From assembly GCA_964587885.1 (NCBI GenBank), contig CAZPME010000020.1, positions 1-36,765 of the forward strand: a DNA stretch of 36,765 nt, written 5' to 3'. This DNA is from UBA60 sp964587885 (lineage in GTDB: Archaea > Thermoplasmatota > Poseidoniia > Poseidoniales > Poseidoniaceae). The notes under the pieces are model-generated. The model saw only the letters and a program-made list of their open reading frames with translations, made no database searches and was not told the DNA's origin. How positions within the stretch are numbered: position 1 is the first letter of the stretch; each line of letters begins with the position of its first letter. Position numbers and translations under genes: made by a program. This document shows, one piece after another, positions 16,067 through 24,896 of the stretch.

Positions 16067-16585
16067 TCAAGATTGAGCGCCGAATCGTCGACGATTTTTC
16101 GCGGTGTCACAAGTCCCGCGTGCCAAACGTGGGGCACGTGAAACTGAAGTGACTTGAGTAGAGGTGGGAGAACTATTTGCTACAACTCTTGCCGCATTCA
16201 TTTCAGCCGCACTTTGACTCGCTCTCTCTGCAAGCCTAGTCATTCCGACTTGCGGTTTAGGAGTGTTTGTACCTGTACGGTGTTCGGCATAACGATGGAT
16301 CTTCTCTGCCCGGTTTCGTGCGTATTGTGAATCGAGAGGAGCATAGACTCGGCGACCAGCAGCATGGTCTTGATACCAAGTGATTTCAGGGCAATACCGT
16401 GGGATGAAAAACCCTACTTTTCGTGGTGTCAAGCCATGATTTCGCAAACCCATATCGATGCTAAGATAGGCGACGATTGATTGAGCTGATGAGCCTGGAT
16501 TTTTCCTCACGAACGAAACAATTTCTTTTCGGACTCGGTCTTTGCGGGCATCACGTTGACTTCCATTTCCGTATCTTGGAGGCAT
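16067..16585 (-). CDS. Basic winged-helix-like protein with disordered tail, 172 aa
   Basis: Unrecognised family. Residues ~10-85 look like a winged helix: DRVRKEIVSFVRKNPG, then SSAQSIVAYLSIDMGLRNHG, then LTPRKVGFFIPR, and a wing with Trp/Tyr/Arg residues. The last ~75 residues are low-complexity, rich in Ala, Arg, Ser and Thr and strongly basic, suggesting nonspecific DNA or RNA contact. The start ATG at 16585 has GAGGAGGA about 10 bases upstream; the frame is open to 16645, but that extension lacks support. It is convergent and end-to-end with the HAD gene (stops at 16066 and 16067). A DNA-binding role is inference. Confidence 0.6.
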   Translation of the reverse strand: MPPRYGNGSQRDARKDRVRKEIVSFVRKNPGSSAQSIVAYLSIDMGLRNHGLTPRKVGFFIPRYCPEITWYQDHAAGRRVYAPLDSQYARNRAEKIHRYAEHRTGTNTPKPQVGMTRLAERASQSAAEMNAARVVANSSPTSTQVTSVSRAPRLARGTCDTAKNRRRFGAQS

Positions 16586-16750
16586 GTATTGAATATCCTC
16601 CTCTAACCTTATGATAGAATCGGTGGGGTATGCGGGGCATCCCATTAATTCATCAACTCAATGCCCATTGCCCCGCAAATTACCAACTCAGCGCAAGAGC
16701 GATAGGGGAAAATCCCTTCAAAGGGCAGGCGCTGGAGAGGTTTGGTCAGC

Positions 16751-17101
16751 ATGGTAGAGTCGGTTACTGTCAACAAAATACAAGCCCGAGATAAGTTGAT
16801 TTTGGATACGGATGTTTGGATGCATCATCCCGATGATTTTGACTTCGCACCACGCTTTAAAATGTCGGGAAATATGCTAGTAATGCTGAGTGCTACTGAT
16901 GGTAATGAATTAGCCAGCACTGAACTTGATGAAGAGATGATGGAAATGGCCGAACGTGACCGTAGTGTAGAATTAAAGGTCAAATTCCTCGTTCATGGTT
17001 TCCATGGTCGGCTCAATAAAATCCATCCAATTATCGCCGATGGGAAGGCCAAGAAGTTAGCCGAAAGTAGGTGGAAGTCAACCCTACCAGTCGAGATGTA
17101 A
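16751..17101 (+). CDS. Hypothetical protein, 116 aa
   Basis: Small soluble acidic protein of unknown function, Met- and Asp-rich, with no membrane segment or known motif (distinctive pieces: LILDTDVWMHHPDDFDF and VKFLVHGFHGRLNKIHPI). The ATG at 16751 is chosen over an in-frame TTG at 16742. The upstream 105 bases contain a small inverted repeat CCCTTCAAAGGG near 16712-16723 and GGAGAGG before the start, a fair Shine-Dalgarno. The CPBP protease gene follows 38 bases later on the same strand. Confidence 0.6.
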   Translation: MVESVTVNKIQARDKLILDTDVWMHHPDDFDFAPRFKMSGNMLVMLSATDGNELASTELDEEMMEMAERDRSVELKVKFLVHGFHGRLNKIHPIIADGKAKKLAESRWKSTLPVEM

Positions 17102-17139
17102 ATCGACTATCTCATAACACTCCGTCATAGTGGATATAC

Positions 17140-17832
17140 ATGGGTGATGCAAAACGACGGGCGCTTATTGCGATTCTATTAGTTGCCCCGATTCAAACCG
17201 CCACCCTATTAATTAGCCATTTCTCAAATGCAGGGTGGGTCGGACAAACCACCTTCATCACCTCAAAAATTTGGTTATTGACAATTCCATTATGGTGGCA
17301 TCTCAAAGTTGATGGCAAGACACGGTCGTGGTCAATTCCCCACCATGGTGGTTGGAAAGTCGCCTCTCTTCTCGGTATCGGCATGGCCGGAGTAATACTC
17401 GGCGCATGGTTTCTAATCGGAACATGGGCGGTTGATGCCGAAGCAATTAGAGTACAATGGGGAGTATTTGGTCTGACCGATTGGAGGATTTTACTCGCTG
17501 CCTGTTTTTACTGGATTTTCTTAAATTCGGTACTTGAAGAAATAGTCTTTAGATGGTTTATCATCACTCGTGTTGAAACCTTGGCCGGTAGTGAAATCAA
17601 ATGGCGAACAATGGCCATATCTGCAGCAATTTTCACACTTCACCACACAGTAGCGCTACTGTTTTCAGTCGCCCTTTGGTTGGTAATCTTGGGCACGATA
17701 GCAATATTCATTGCCGGATTGATTTTTTCTTGGGTTTTTCTAAAATACCGCTCAATTTGGGTGGCGTGGTTATGTCATGCAATCGCCGATGTGGGGCTAT
17801 TCATCGTTATCGGCATCATAATGCTAGGATAA
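17140..17832 (+). CDS. CPBP-family intramembrane metalloprotease (CAAX protease-like), 230 aa
   Basis: Polytopic membrane protein with the CPBP/Rce1-type catalytic pattern. Motif 1 is SVLEEIVFRWF with Glu133, Glu134 and Arg138. Motif 2 is FTLHH with His168/169. Motif 3 is LCHAIADV with His213. About six to seven hydrophobic helices fill the rest. Family members cleave C-terminal or membrane-embedded peptides, or act in bacteriocin maturation and immunity; no substrate gene is apparent here. The start ATG at 17140 puts a short basic N-terminus (GDAKRR) before the first helix. It is convergent with the PKD lipoprotein gene. Confidence 0.85.
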   Translation: MGDAKRRALIAILLVAPIQTATLLISHFSNAGWVGQTTFITSKIWLLTIPLWWHLKVDGKTRSWSIPHHGGWKVASLLGIGMAGVILGAWFLIGTWAVDAEAIRVQWGVFGLTDWRILLAACFYWIFLNSVLEEIVFRWFIITRVETLAGSEIKWRTMAISAAIFTLHHTVALLFSVALWLVILGTIAIFIAGLIFSWVFLKYRSIWVAWLCHAIADVGLFIVIGIIMLG

Positions 17833-17866
17833 GAAAGGGAATTTTCCAATCGGCTAAGTCAAATAT

Positions 17867-19048
17867 TCACGCTAATTCTACAATTAACGGCACGAGAATG
17901 ACAAATGTTGCGGTTAGATCCCAAGTATTTCCAGGGTCAGGGTCGGGTATAGGCTCAACAAAAGAATCAGGATCTGCTTCATTAGCAACAACCGACCAAA
18001 TCCATCCACCTTGCCCATAACTTGTTGCTGGTGAATTAAGTAATTGGGCCAACAACATGTCTTGCGAATCAGCCGAATATTCACCTCCTTCAGGAATTGG
18101 ATTCATCGCTGAACGTTCTATTTCTGCCGAGGCACTTTCATTAGAAGTGATGTTCCCTCCCTCCGTTTTTGCTTCGGCATACCAACCCGATGATGGTACT
18201 GCAATATTGAGAGTGAAGTTATCTTGTGGCTCAATGATATCACGCTCGAGCTCTAATAGAGCATCTACAGAGATGATGATTCCATCAATCCCAGGGTTGT
18301 GTAATCCTTCCCACTCATCACCTTGGTCAAGGTATCCAGACCAATTGTAGACAACAGTTTTCTCAGACCATTCGACTGCCCAATGACGGGTTTTTACCTC
18401 AATTGACCAGTATTCAATCGTCGCTGTTCCGTGGTCATCGGTTACAGTAAGTGAGCCAGTGATATTACCGCTGGTATTAGCTTCGATTATCGCGGTATCA
18501 TTAGTTGAATCGATATCATTTCGGGCATCGCCATCGGTATTAGAATCGTTAGCCCAATCGAGATCCCAAACATAGTCTAGAGAACCACCTTCAGGGTCGT
18601 GAGAAGCAGACGCATCAAGAATTACCACATCACCGGAACGAACCATTTCTGGCTTTTCTAATTTAACTACGGGGGCTCCATTAACTCGAACTTGCTGAGA
18701 CACGGTATCTTCACCACCTTGATCGTTAACTACGGTTAAGGTCACCACATAAGTTCCCCAATCTGCATAACGATGTGAAGTGAAACCAACAATGGTTTCT
18801 GAAGTAGATTCATCTCCAAAGTCCCAACGGAATTCGGTGATTACTCCTTCAATTGGGTCGGATTCACGAGCATCAAAAGTAATTGACTCGCCAGCTTCAA
18901 TTTCTTCGGGATAGACTCGTAGTTGTGCCATTGGTTCAGTTACTTGAACACCAGATAAGGTAGTGCAACCGGCAAGAGATGAGGTCATAATTACCAAAGT
19001 CAATAGAATGACTAATGGACGCGTTGGAGATTGAATTTCTGCGCCCAT
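17867..19048 (-). CDS. PKD-domain lipoprotein, 393 aa
   Basis: Exported lipid-anchored surface protein. The ATG at 19048 begins a classic lipoprotein signal: PLVILLTLVIMTSSLAGC, with the lipobox SLAG and Cys28 as the modified residue. Two PKD-type beta-sandwich domains follow at ~45-125 (FRWDFGDESTSETIVGF, HRYADWGTYVVTLTV) and ~128-225 (ILDASASHDPEGGSLDYVWD). An Asp/Asn-rich calcium-like insert is embedded in the second. The C-terminal 160 residues are unassigned and end in a short hydrophobic stretch (TATFVILVPLIVELA) that may be a second membrane contact. The open frame extends to 19465, but that part lies antisense to the exonuclease gene and has no coding character. It is divergent from the exonuclease gene with 132 bases between. 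Confidence 0.85.
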   Translation of the reverse strand: MGAEIQSPTRPLVILLTLVIMTSSLAGCTTLSGVQVTEPMAQLRVYPEEIEAGESITFDARESDPIEGVITEFRWDFGDESTSETIVGFTSHRYADWGTYVVTLTVVNDQGGEDTVSQQVRVNGAPVVKLEKPEMVRSGDVVILDASASHDPEGGSLDYVWDLDWANDSNTDGDARNDIDSTNDTAIIEANTSGNITGSLTVTDDHGTATIEYWSIEVKTRHWAVEWSEKTVVYNWSGYLDQGDEWEGLHNPGIDGIIISVDALLELERDIIEPQDNFTLNIAVPSSGWYAEAKTEGGNITSNESASAEIERSAMNPIPEGGEYSADSQDMLLAQLLNSPATSYGQGGWIWSVVANEADPDSFVEPIPDPDPGNTWDLTATFVILVPLIVELA

Positions 19049-19180
19049 GGTATCGGCTAAAATTGCCCCCTTTTCACAATAACGGACTTTTGAGTAGTGG
19101 AATGTTGAGTTTTCCAAGTTGCAATTTTTGCTGGCTGAATAAATGCAACCTTCAAGGGCATCGGCTAACCATCGGAATAT

Positions 19181-19999
19181 ATGGTCGCAGATATGTTTGG
19201 AGAGAATCGAGTTCTCGCCTTCGATCTTGAGACTACTGGCATCAATACCAAACGCGACCGGATTGTCCAATTCGCTTTCATCGGTTCGGATGAGGAAGGG
19301 GATAAAATCAATGTTGAAAAGTTGGTAAATCCACAGATTAAGATCCCAATAGAATCCAGCCGAATCCATGGCATTTATGATACAGATGTAGAACAATCGG
19401 CTAGTTTTTCGGACCATGTGGTAGAAATTAGTCAACTGGTTGATGGGGCGGTAATCATAGGTCACAATGTTCGCCGATTTGACATCCCATTCCTCAATAA
19501 TGAATTCAGTAGGGCTGGTGCATTAGCACCTCGACCACTAGCAGTTATCGACACTTTGGAAATTGCTCGTCGACTCAAATTACCGCGGCCACATAATCTC
19601 GGAGCGCTTTGCACCACCCATGGAATTAGCCTAACCAATGCTCATACCGCTGGTGCTGATGCTGCTGCAACCCTATTGTTACTCTGGAAAATGATGTGTG
19701 ACCACCCTCAACCATTTCGCCAATCTATCGAAGAGATTGAACGTTGGTTACAAGGGACTTCAGCTAAACGTACTGCTAGTGAGTTGGGCCGTGATTATGA
19801 TGATTTAACACCACTCGATAGTCGTGGCAGATTACGTCTTGATGGTGAAGATATTATTTTGGCATTTGGTCGTCATCGGGGTCGCTCAATCAAAGAGGTC
19901 GTCAATAATGACAAGTCATATTTTGATTGGTTAACCTCGCCAGCATCCGGTATCGAAGAAGAGGTCATATCAACATTGAAAGCGTACATTAAGGGATGA
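19181..19999 (+). CDS. DEDDh 3'-5' exonuclease (DnaQ/ExoX-like), 272 aa
   Basis: Predicted proofreading-type 3'-5' exonuclease acting on DNA ends. The catalytic set is complete: FDLETTG with Asp15 and Glu17, HNVRRFDIPFL with Asp101, and HTAGADA with His155 and Asp160 (DEDDh class). The C-terminal ~45 residues (ILAFGRHRGRSIKEVV onward) match the small add-on domain seen after exonuclease domains in ExoX-like proteins and in DUF3820-type sequences. The ATG at 19181 is used; a Met five residues on is also possible. It ends 2 bases from the stop of the convergent RecB-like nuclease gene, so the two 3' ends are tightly packed. Confidence 0.88.
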   Translation: MVADMFGENRVLAFDLETTGINTKRDRIVQFAFIGSDEEGDKINVEKLVNPQIKIPIESSRIHGIYDTDVEQSASFSDHVVEISQLVDGAVIIGHNVRRFDIPFLNNEFSRAGALAPRPLAVIDTLEIARRLKLPRPHNLGALCTTHGISLTNAHTAGADAAATLLLLWKMMCDHPQPFRQSIEEIERWLQGTSAKRTASELGRDYDDLTPLDSRGRLRLDGEDIILAFGRHRGRSIKEVVNNDKSYFDWLTSPASGIEEEVISTLKAYIKG

Positions 20000-20001
20000 C
20001 A

Positions 20002-21159
20002 TTAGGCTTGAGGCTGGTCTGGAATAGGACTCCAGGGTAAAACATCACACCAACCTCCTATTCGCCATGCATTGCCGCTAGTCATCACACTACCGAGGAA
20101 AACTGCCCCCTGATATCCCTCTTCAATTAGACGCGCCATTGCCTCTTTAGAATTACCTTGGAAATTGGCGGCTTTAGCAACTCCAGTCGGTAGTGGCCGG
20201 CCGAGCCCATCAGCAGGTTCGCACAATTCGATAACTGCAGCACCACTATCCTCAAATTTACTTACTAATACTACTGCGTCAGAAAAATCTCCAGCATGGA
20301 GTTTACCATTTACGTGTCGCCACGACCACCAATGTGGACACCAAGCCTTCCAATCGCAAAATCCACCACAGGTCTCCTCCCCCGCGTTTGGTTCCATCGG
20401 CGTTTCCGTGACTTGCATTGAATTCCAAGCCGCATAAGCTTGCTCAAGTACTGATTCTCCTTCTGCGACGAAAACTTTCGGACCTTCAGTATACCAACCT
20501 TCGGCTGATACGGGGGGGTGATCAGTATTATTCGACAAAAGTATGTCGCGATATAGTAGCAGTTGTCGTTGCACAGTATCGTATAATTCACCTTGGGGGA
20601 CTCGCCCAGTTTTCAGATCTGCAACCTTCCAACCGACCACTTTACCTGCATCATCAACATCTGCAAGCAAGAGGTCAAGGCGGCCCATCAAACGGCCATC
20701 TTTAGTTCGCAACTCACCTTCACAAGCGATAACTAATGATTGAACTCTACGCCAAAGTGCCACTGAGACTACCTTGGGATTTAGAGCCGGAGCGCCGGCA
20801 TGGCGCAATAGCAATTCAACACCACCGAGTTGCTGTTTTCGAGCATTACTGTATTTATCTTGTTTCCAATCCGGATGGCGCGGAGTGGCATGGAAGTTGA
20901 TTTTCTCCTCTTCCCAACGGGCCAATAAGACTCGTTCCATTTCATCGGGCAACCACCCTGCTGAAGCGGCTTCACGACCTGTTAGATCGACTGCGATTAA
21001 ATCCTCAATTGAAGCGTGAACCGCAGTCCCTAAAGCTGCTGCCATTCCAGTTTTTCGTGGTAATCGCTGACGTGATAACCAATATTGGCGCGGGCAAGTC
21101 TCCCAACGATTCCAGGCTGAAGGAGACAATGAAAACTCGGGTTTCTCGCCTTCCATCAT
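20002..21159 (-). CDS. RecB/Cas4-like PD-(D/E)XK nuclease with Fe-S cluster cysteines, 385 aa
   Basis: Stand-alone nuclease domain of the RecB/AddB/Cas4 family. It shows SAWNRWETCPRQYWL with Cys22, then GTAVHASIED (His48), GRLDLL (Asp162), VADLKTGR (Asp181, Lys183) and the QRQLLLYR helix. Three further cysteines, TCGGFCDWKAWC (Cys264, Cys268, Cys274), complete a 4Fe-4S staple like that of AddB, Cas4 and Dna2. The remaining ~110 residues form a C-terminal beta-rich domain, possibly OB-like, which may bind single strands. There is no helicase domain and no cas gene nearby, so a repair role is more likely than adaptation. The start at 21159 is an ATG followed by a second Met. Confidence 0.87.
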   Translation of the reverse strand: MMEGEKPEFSLSPSAWNRWETCPRQYWLSRQRLPRKTGMAAALGTAVHASIEDLIAVDLTGREAASAGWLPDEMERVLLARWEEEKINFHATPRHPDWKQDKYSNARKQQLGGVELLLRHAGAPALNPKVVSVALWRRVQSLVIACEGELRTKDGRLMGRLDLLLADVDDAGKVVGWKVADLKTGRVPQGELYDTVQRQLLLYRDILLSNNTDHPPVSAEGWYTEGPKVFVAEGESVLEQAYAAWNSMQVTETPMEPNAGEETCGGFCDWKAWCPHWWSWRHVNGKLHAGDFSDAVVLVSKFEDSGAAVIELCEPADGLGRPLPTGVAKAANFQGNSKEAMARLIEEGYQGAVFLGSVMTSGNAWRIGGWCDVLPWSPIPDQPQA

Positions 21160-21254
21160 AGTCGCCCTCCCTTTGCGGTGAAGGTCTACCTCAATGAAGA
21201 AATCGCCAACCGCTTACCGACAATCGTTATGGATAAAGTAACAGGTCGCGTGTC

Positions 21255-22073
21255 ATGGTGGATGGAGCAGTAGTCAAAATCAAATCAACAATTGATACCA
21301 ATGATGCATTAGTTGTGGCTTGTTTTCCAAGTGTTGGAATGGTCTCAAGTATCGTCGCCCACTACCTCATTGATGCCCTTGACCTCACCTTTGTAGGTGG
21401 AATAAACCACCCTAAATTACCCCCATTGTGTCTCGTCCATGATGGTGCCCCTCTCCCACCAATTCGGATGTACTCCGGTCAGCCTATTTGCAACGTCGAT
21501 GGTTGCGATAATCTAATTCTCATTATGAGTGAACTTCAAGTTCCTGACCAATTAGTTCATGAGTTGGTTGAGGCTATGTTTGAGTGGTCTAAAGAAGCGA
21601 ATATTGGCGCAGGGATTTTACTTGATGCATTTGCCCGAAAGGGGTTGAATGGTGGGCCAGAATTAGTCGGCGAGCCGACTATTGAATACGAAGATACAGA
21701 AGGCATTGATATTCTTGGAGTTGGGGCTACCCCAGAAACCCGCAAAACACTCAAAAAAATGGGCATCACATTAGTTGAACAAGGAGTAATGCGCAATATG
21801 ACCGGCGTTCTTCTCGGTGAAGGGCGCCGTCGTGGCCTAGGAATGATGGCAATATTAGCCGAAGCCGACCCACGTTTTCCCGATGCGCGCGCTGCTGCAG
21901 AATTAATCGGCCACTTGAACACCTTTTTGCCTGCGGTTGAACTCGATGAGGCACCGTTAATTGAAGAAGCGGAGCGACTGGAAGAACAACTGAAAATGAT
22001 GATGGAAAATCATCTTTCTGGGTCAGAAAACGATGATCCATCTCCTGCTGCTTCTTCAATGCTTTATGGTTAA
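21255..22073 (+). CDS. PAC2-family proteasome assembly chaperone-like protein (paralogue 2)
   Basis: Second PAC2-fold protein of the window. The signature VACFPSVGMVSSIVAHYLID parallels the CGFSSVGMV block of the first copy. GVLLGEGRRRGLG and DPRFPDARAAAELI align with its later blocks. The C-terminal helix is acidic (EEAERLEEQLKMMM), and a flexible Ser/Pro linker leads to the terminal residues M-L-Y-G. The last three residues, L-Y-G, fit the HbYX rule for binding pockets of the 20S alpha ring. The ATG at 21255 is first in frame. It is followed 79 bases later by the vWA surface protein gene, which has its own promoter-like box. Confidence 0.85.
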   Translation: MVDGAVVKIKSTIDTNDALVVACFPSVGMVSSIVAHYLIDALDLTFVGGINHPKLPPLCLVHDGAPLPPIRMYSGQPICNVDGCDNLILIMSELQVPDQLVHELVEAMFEWSKEANIGAGILLDAFARKGLNGGPELVGEPTIEYEDTEGIDILGVGATPETRKTLKKMGITLVEQGVMRNMTGVLLGEGRRRGLGMMAILAEADPRFPDARAAAELIGHLNTFLPAVELDEAPLIEEAERLEEQLKMMMENHLSGSENDDPSPAASSMLYG

Positions 22074-22112
22074 AATTCTTTAATTCGAGCGGATAATGGG
22101 GCGTCCCAGTGA

Positions 22113-22123
22113 TTTACTATATA
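22113..22123 (+). promoter_or_regulatory. TATA-like box of the vWA surface-protein gene
   Basis: TTTACTATATA lies 30 bases before the ATG at 22153. It lies downstream of the earlier in-frame ATG at 22096, so it argues that translation starts at 22153, right before the signal peptide. Confidence 0.5.
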
Positions 22124-22152
22124 CCACGAAAGGGTATGTATTATTGAGAAAG

Positions 22153-24891
22153 ATGCTTGCGACAAAAAAATCTATTCGTTCATATTATTACACCTTCATG
22201 ATGGTCGTTACAACCCTATTGTTGTCGCCTTTTTCTGGAGTTGTTTCAGCTGATGGAACTACACAATTTTCTGATTATTGTGATTACTATTTTGGCGATG
22301 AAAATGGCGATGCAATCGATACAGATTACGAAAATGACACTACTGGCAATCCGGTTGCAATGTATGTCAGTAGTGACGAGCAATATATTCATGTTTCATG
22401 TGATCAATCTACCCCAAATTTCGTTGTAATCTACACAATATTTGAGGTCGTAAACGATGGAAGTTCGGTTTCACACAAATATGTAGATTCCTCAGCATTC
22501 TACTTCTCAGACACCCCCGCAATGTTCCCCGTAAACCTCTCTGGTGCGGGTCTTTCACCAGTATCTCGAATGCTCGCATGGACTATCATTGATAGTAGCG
22601 GAGACACGAGTTCAACTGGCGTGAATCTATATGGACATTCACACAACACTTCAAGTGTAATCGAAATAGAGGATGGAATTGAAGGTCATTTCGGCGATGA
22701 CCAGCTAATGTGCTCAAAAGGGCTCGATGTTGCCTTCGTAATAGACGACACCGGTAGTATGGGAAGTTACATTGGTAACATCAAGAGTGAAGTTCAATCG
22801 ATTGCTGATACAATTAGTAATCGTTCACACGATAACTTCCGATACTCATTGTGGACCTTCAAAGACCATCCGCAATTGCGACATGTTTTCGATGAAAATA
22901 ACAATGTCAGTTTCAGTGAAAACCTTTCCACACTTTACGCAAGCGGTGGCGGCGATTGGCCAGAAGGCTCCTCGGCAACCATGATCTCTGCAAATGATAC
23001 TCTAGAATGGCGCAATGATAGCGGTGGTAGAATAATGATGATGATAACCGACGCACCACCTCGAGTATCAACTACTACAGCAATGAATAATGCTGATTTG
23101 GTCGCTGAAAACGACATCCGAATTGCATCAATTCACGTTGGTAACAGTATGAGTTTCGCACCATTAATGCGCCATTATGCTGAAACTTCGTCTGGCGTTT
23201 ATGCTCACATCAATAGTCCTAGTAGGACTGCCCAAGTAATGTCAACAATTGTCGATGCAATCTGTATGGATGAGACAAGTATTATGACTCCAATTACTGC
23301 TGTATCGGAAATTGACGAAGTTGTAATCTTCGAACAAACTGGTTTAACCTACACTCACCAATTTGCGATGAGTGGAAACACCCTGGAGAAACTTCACAGT
23401 GACGTTGATGAGGGAAATGGAGAATACGACTTCTCAAGTGTCGTCTCTGAGCGATATGATGTTTACATCAGCGATCACAGAGGAAATGTCGATGCAAACG
23501 GTAGTTTCCTAACTATTGATTCATACTACCATGGGGTGAATACAAATAATGGCGCAGCAATGAATATCGACGCAGTGGGACTTCGCCTCACCAACAATAC
23601 GACAGTATGGGCCAATAGCGTTACCAATGTCGAAATCGGCGAAGGTCTATCGGGGATGCACTATGCAACCCACGGCTTTGCAACCCGAATTCTAGGCGAA
23701 TCTGATGATTTGAGCACTCGACTTGGAAACGATTACTCAACCATCACCGTCGGTTTCGAAGATTTACTAATGGGCTACGTACCACCAGTTGCGCCAACTG
23801 CAGAAAATCTCTCGCTCGTAACTGAAGAAGATCTATCCCTCGACATCACATTGATTGGGGCTGACGAAGATTCTGTGACCTTCTCTTACATCATTGAAAG
23901 CATGCCTGAAAACGGCACACTAAGTGGTGAAGGCGCAAATCTTACCTACACTCCAAGTCCAAATTGGAGCGGAAACGACAATATTTCCTACAGGACTGAT
24001 GATGGTCTTCTAAGTTCCTCCATTGCTACAGTTGATATCCTAGTCACTCCTGTAAACGATGCTCCTGTAGCTCATGCGATCACACTATTGACCACGATGG
24101 AAGATACACCAATTGCAGTCAACCTTTCTGCCCATGACGTCGATGGTGATTCACTCTCATACACAGTTAATCTCTCAGGTGAACTTGGTGTCTTGACTGG
24201 AGATGCTCCAAATTTCACCTACACTCCTAAAGAAAACATTAGTGATGTTACCGACACTTTGGAATTCAACGTGTCTGACGGGGAATTATCCTCCGAGACT
24301 ATTGTTTTCTCAATCCACATTACAAGCGTTAATGACGCCCCAGTTGGTGGATTGCACAGCCTTTGGTTAGAAGAAGACACTAATGTTAGCGTCTTCCTAA
24401 ATGGTAGCGATATCGATGGTGATTCTATAACCTTCAATATCTTGAGTATGCCGAGCAATGGGGTACTAAGCGGAATTATTCCAGAATTAGTCTACACCCC
24501 GAATGCAAACTTCTCAGGCAACGATTCTTTCACCTACGAAGTGCTTGATGGGACTACTACCTCTGGCTCGATTACAGTAAATATTACTGTAGCAGAAATG
24601 CCAGAACCACTACCACCAGAAGAAGAGGCTGGTGGTTCCGAAGGGAATTCTACAGATGGTGCACCTATTAGCGGTTTTTCCATCCCAAGTGAGGATAACG
24701 AGACTGGGGCATCTGAGATGGACGAATTAAGCCGAGACGGTATTGGTGTGGTAAATGAAAGAGTTGAAATCACGGAGATGTCGAGTGAAATGATGATTTC
24801 TGGAGTAAACCAATTCTCAGATTCGACAACTGTTTCAACTGAGCCTGAGTCATCAAGCCTTGAGCCTGAAGACAACATAGTTGTAGAGTAA
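22153..24891 (+). CDS. Secreted vWA-domain protein with cadherin-like tandem repeats, 912 aa
   Basis: Exported protein. Its signal peptide (basic KKSIRS, then a hydrophobic core ending GVVSA) starts at the ATG 22153. The earlier ATG at 22096 would add 19 residues before it and lies upstream of the TATA-like box. A von Willebrand factor A domain spans ~190-370, with the MIDAS-like loop VIDDTGSMGS and a later TDAPPR segment. Three tandem ~95-residue cadherin-like/VCBS-type repeats occupy ~545-815; each has a TxEDT/L start, a DxDGDSL-type calcium loop and a closing NDAPV or similar. The last ~95 residues are Ser/Glu/Thr-rich and disordered. There is no C-terminal transmembrane helix or recognisable anchor, so it may be released or held non-covalently. 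Adhesion or polymer binding is inferred. Confidence 0.87.
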   Translation: MLATKKSIRSYYYTFMMVVTTLLLSPFSGVVSADGTTQFSDYCDYYFGDENGDAIDTDYENDTTGNPVAMYVSSDEQYIHVSCDQSTPNFVVIYTIFEVVNDGSSVSHKYVDSSAFYFSDTPAMFPVNLSGAGLSPVSRMLAWTIIDSSGDTSSTGVNLYGHSHNTSSVIEIEDGIEGHFGDDQLMCSKGLDVAFVIDDTGSMGSYIGNIKSEVQSIADTISNRSHDNFRYSLWTFKDHPQLRHVFDENNNVSFSENLSTLYASGGGDWPEGSSATMISANDTLEWRNDSGGRIMMMITDAPPRVSTTTAMNNADLVAENDIRIASIHVGNSMSFAPLMRHYAETSSGVYAHINSPSRTAQVMSTIVDAICMDETSIMTPITAVSEIDEVVIFEQTGLTYTHQFAMSGNTLEKLHSDVDEGNGEYDFSSVVSERYDVYISDHRGNVDANGSFLTIDSYYHGVNTNNGAAMNIDAVGLRLTNNTTVWANSVTNVEIGEGLSGMHYATHGFATRILGESDDLSTRLGNDYSTITVGFEDLLMGYVPPVAPTAENLSLVTEEDLSLDITLIGADEDSVTFSYIIESMPENGTLSGEGANLTYTPSPNWSGNDNISYRTDDGLLSSSIATVDILVTPVNDAPVAHAITLLTTMEDTPIAVNLSAHDVDGDSLSYTVNLSGELGVLTGDAPNFTYTPKENISDVTDTLEFNVSDGELSSETIVFSIHITSVNDAPVGGLHSLWLEEDTNVSVFLNGSDIDGDSITFNILSMPSNGVLSGIIPELVYTPNANFSGNDSFTYEVLDGTTTSGSITVNITVAEMPEPLPPEEEAGGSEGNSTDGAPISGFSIPSEDNETGASEMDELSRDGIGVVNERVEITEMSSEMMISGVNQFSDSTTVSTEPESSSLEPEDNIVVE

Positions 24892-24896
24892 ATTAA

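Noticed and set aside
19049..19465. Upstream extension of the PKD lipoprotein frame
   Set aside because: Antisense to the exonuclease gene and would bury the lipoprotein signal peptide internally.
20002..21159. Cas4 and therefore a CRISPR locus
   Set aside because: The Fe-S nuclease pattern fits Cas4-like proteins, but there are no repeats, spacers, cas1 or cas2, and the protein has a non-Cas4 C-terminal domain.
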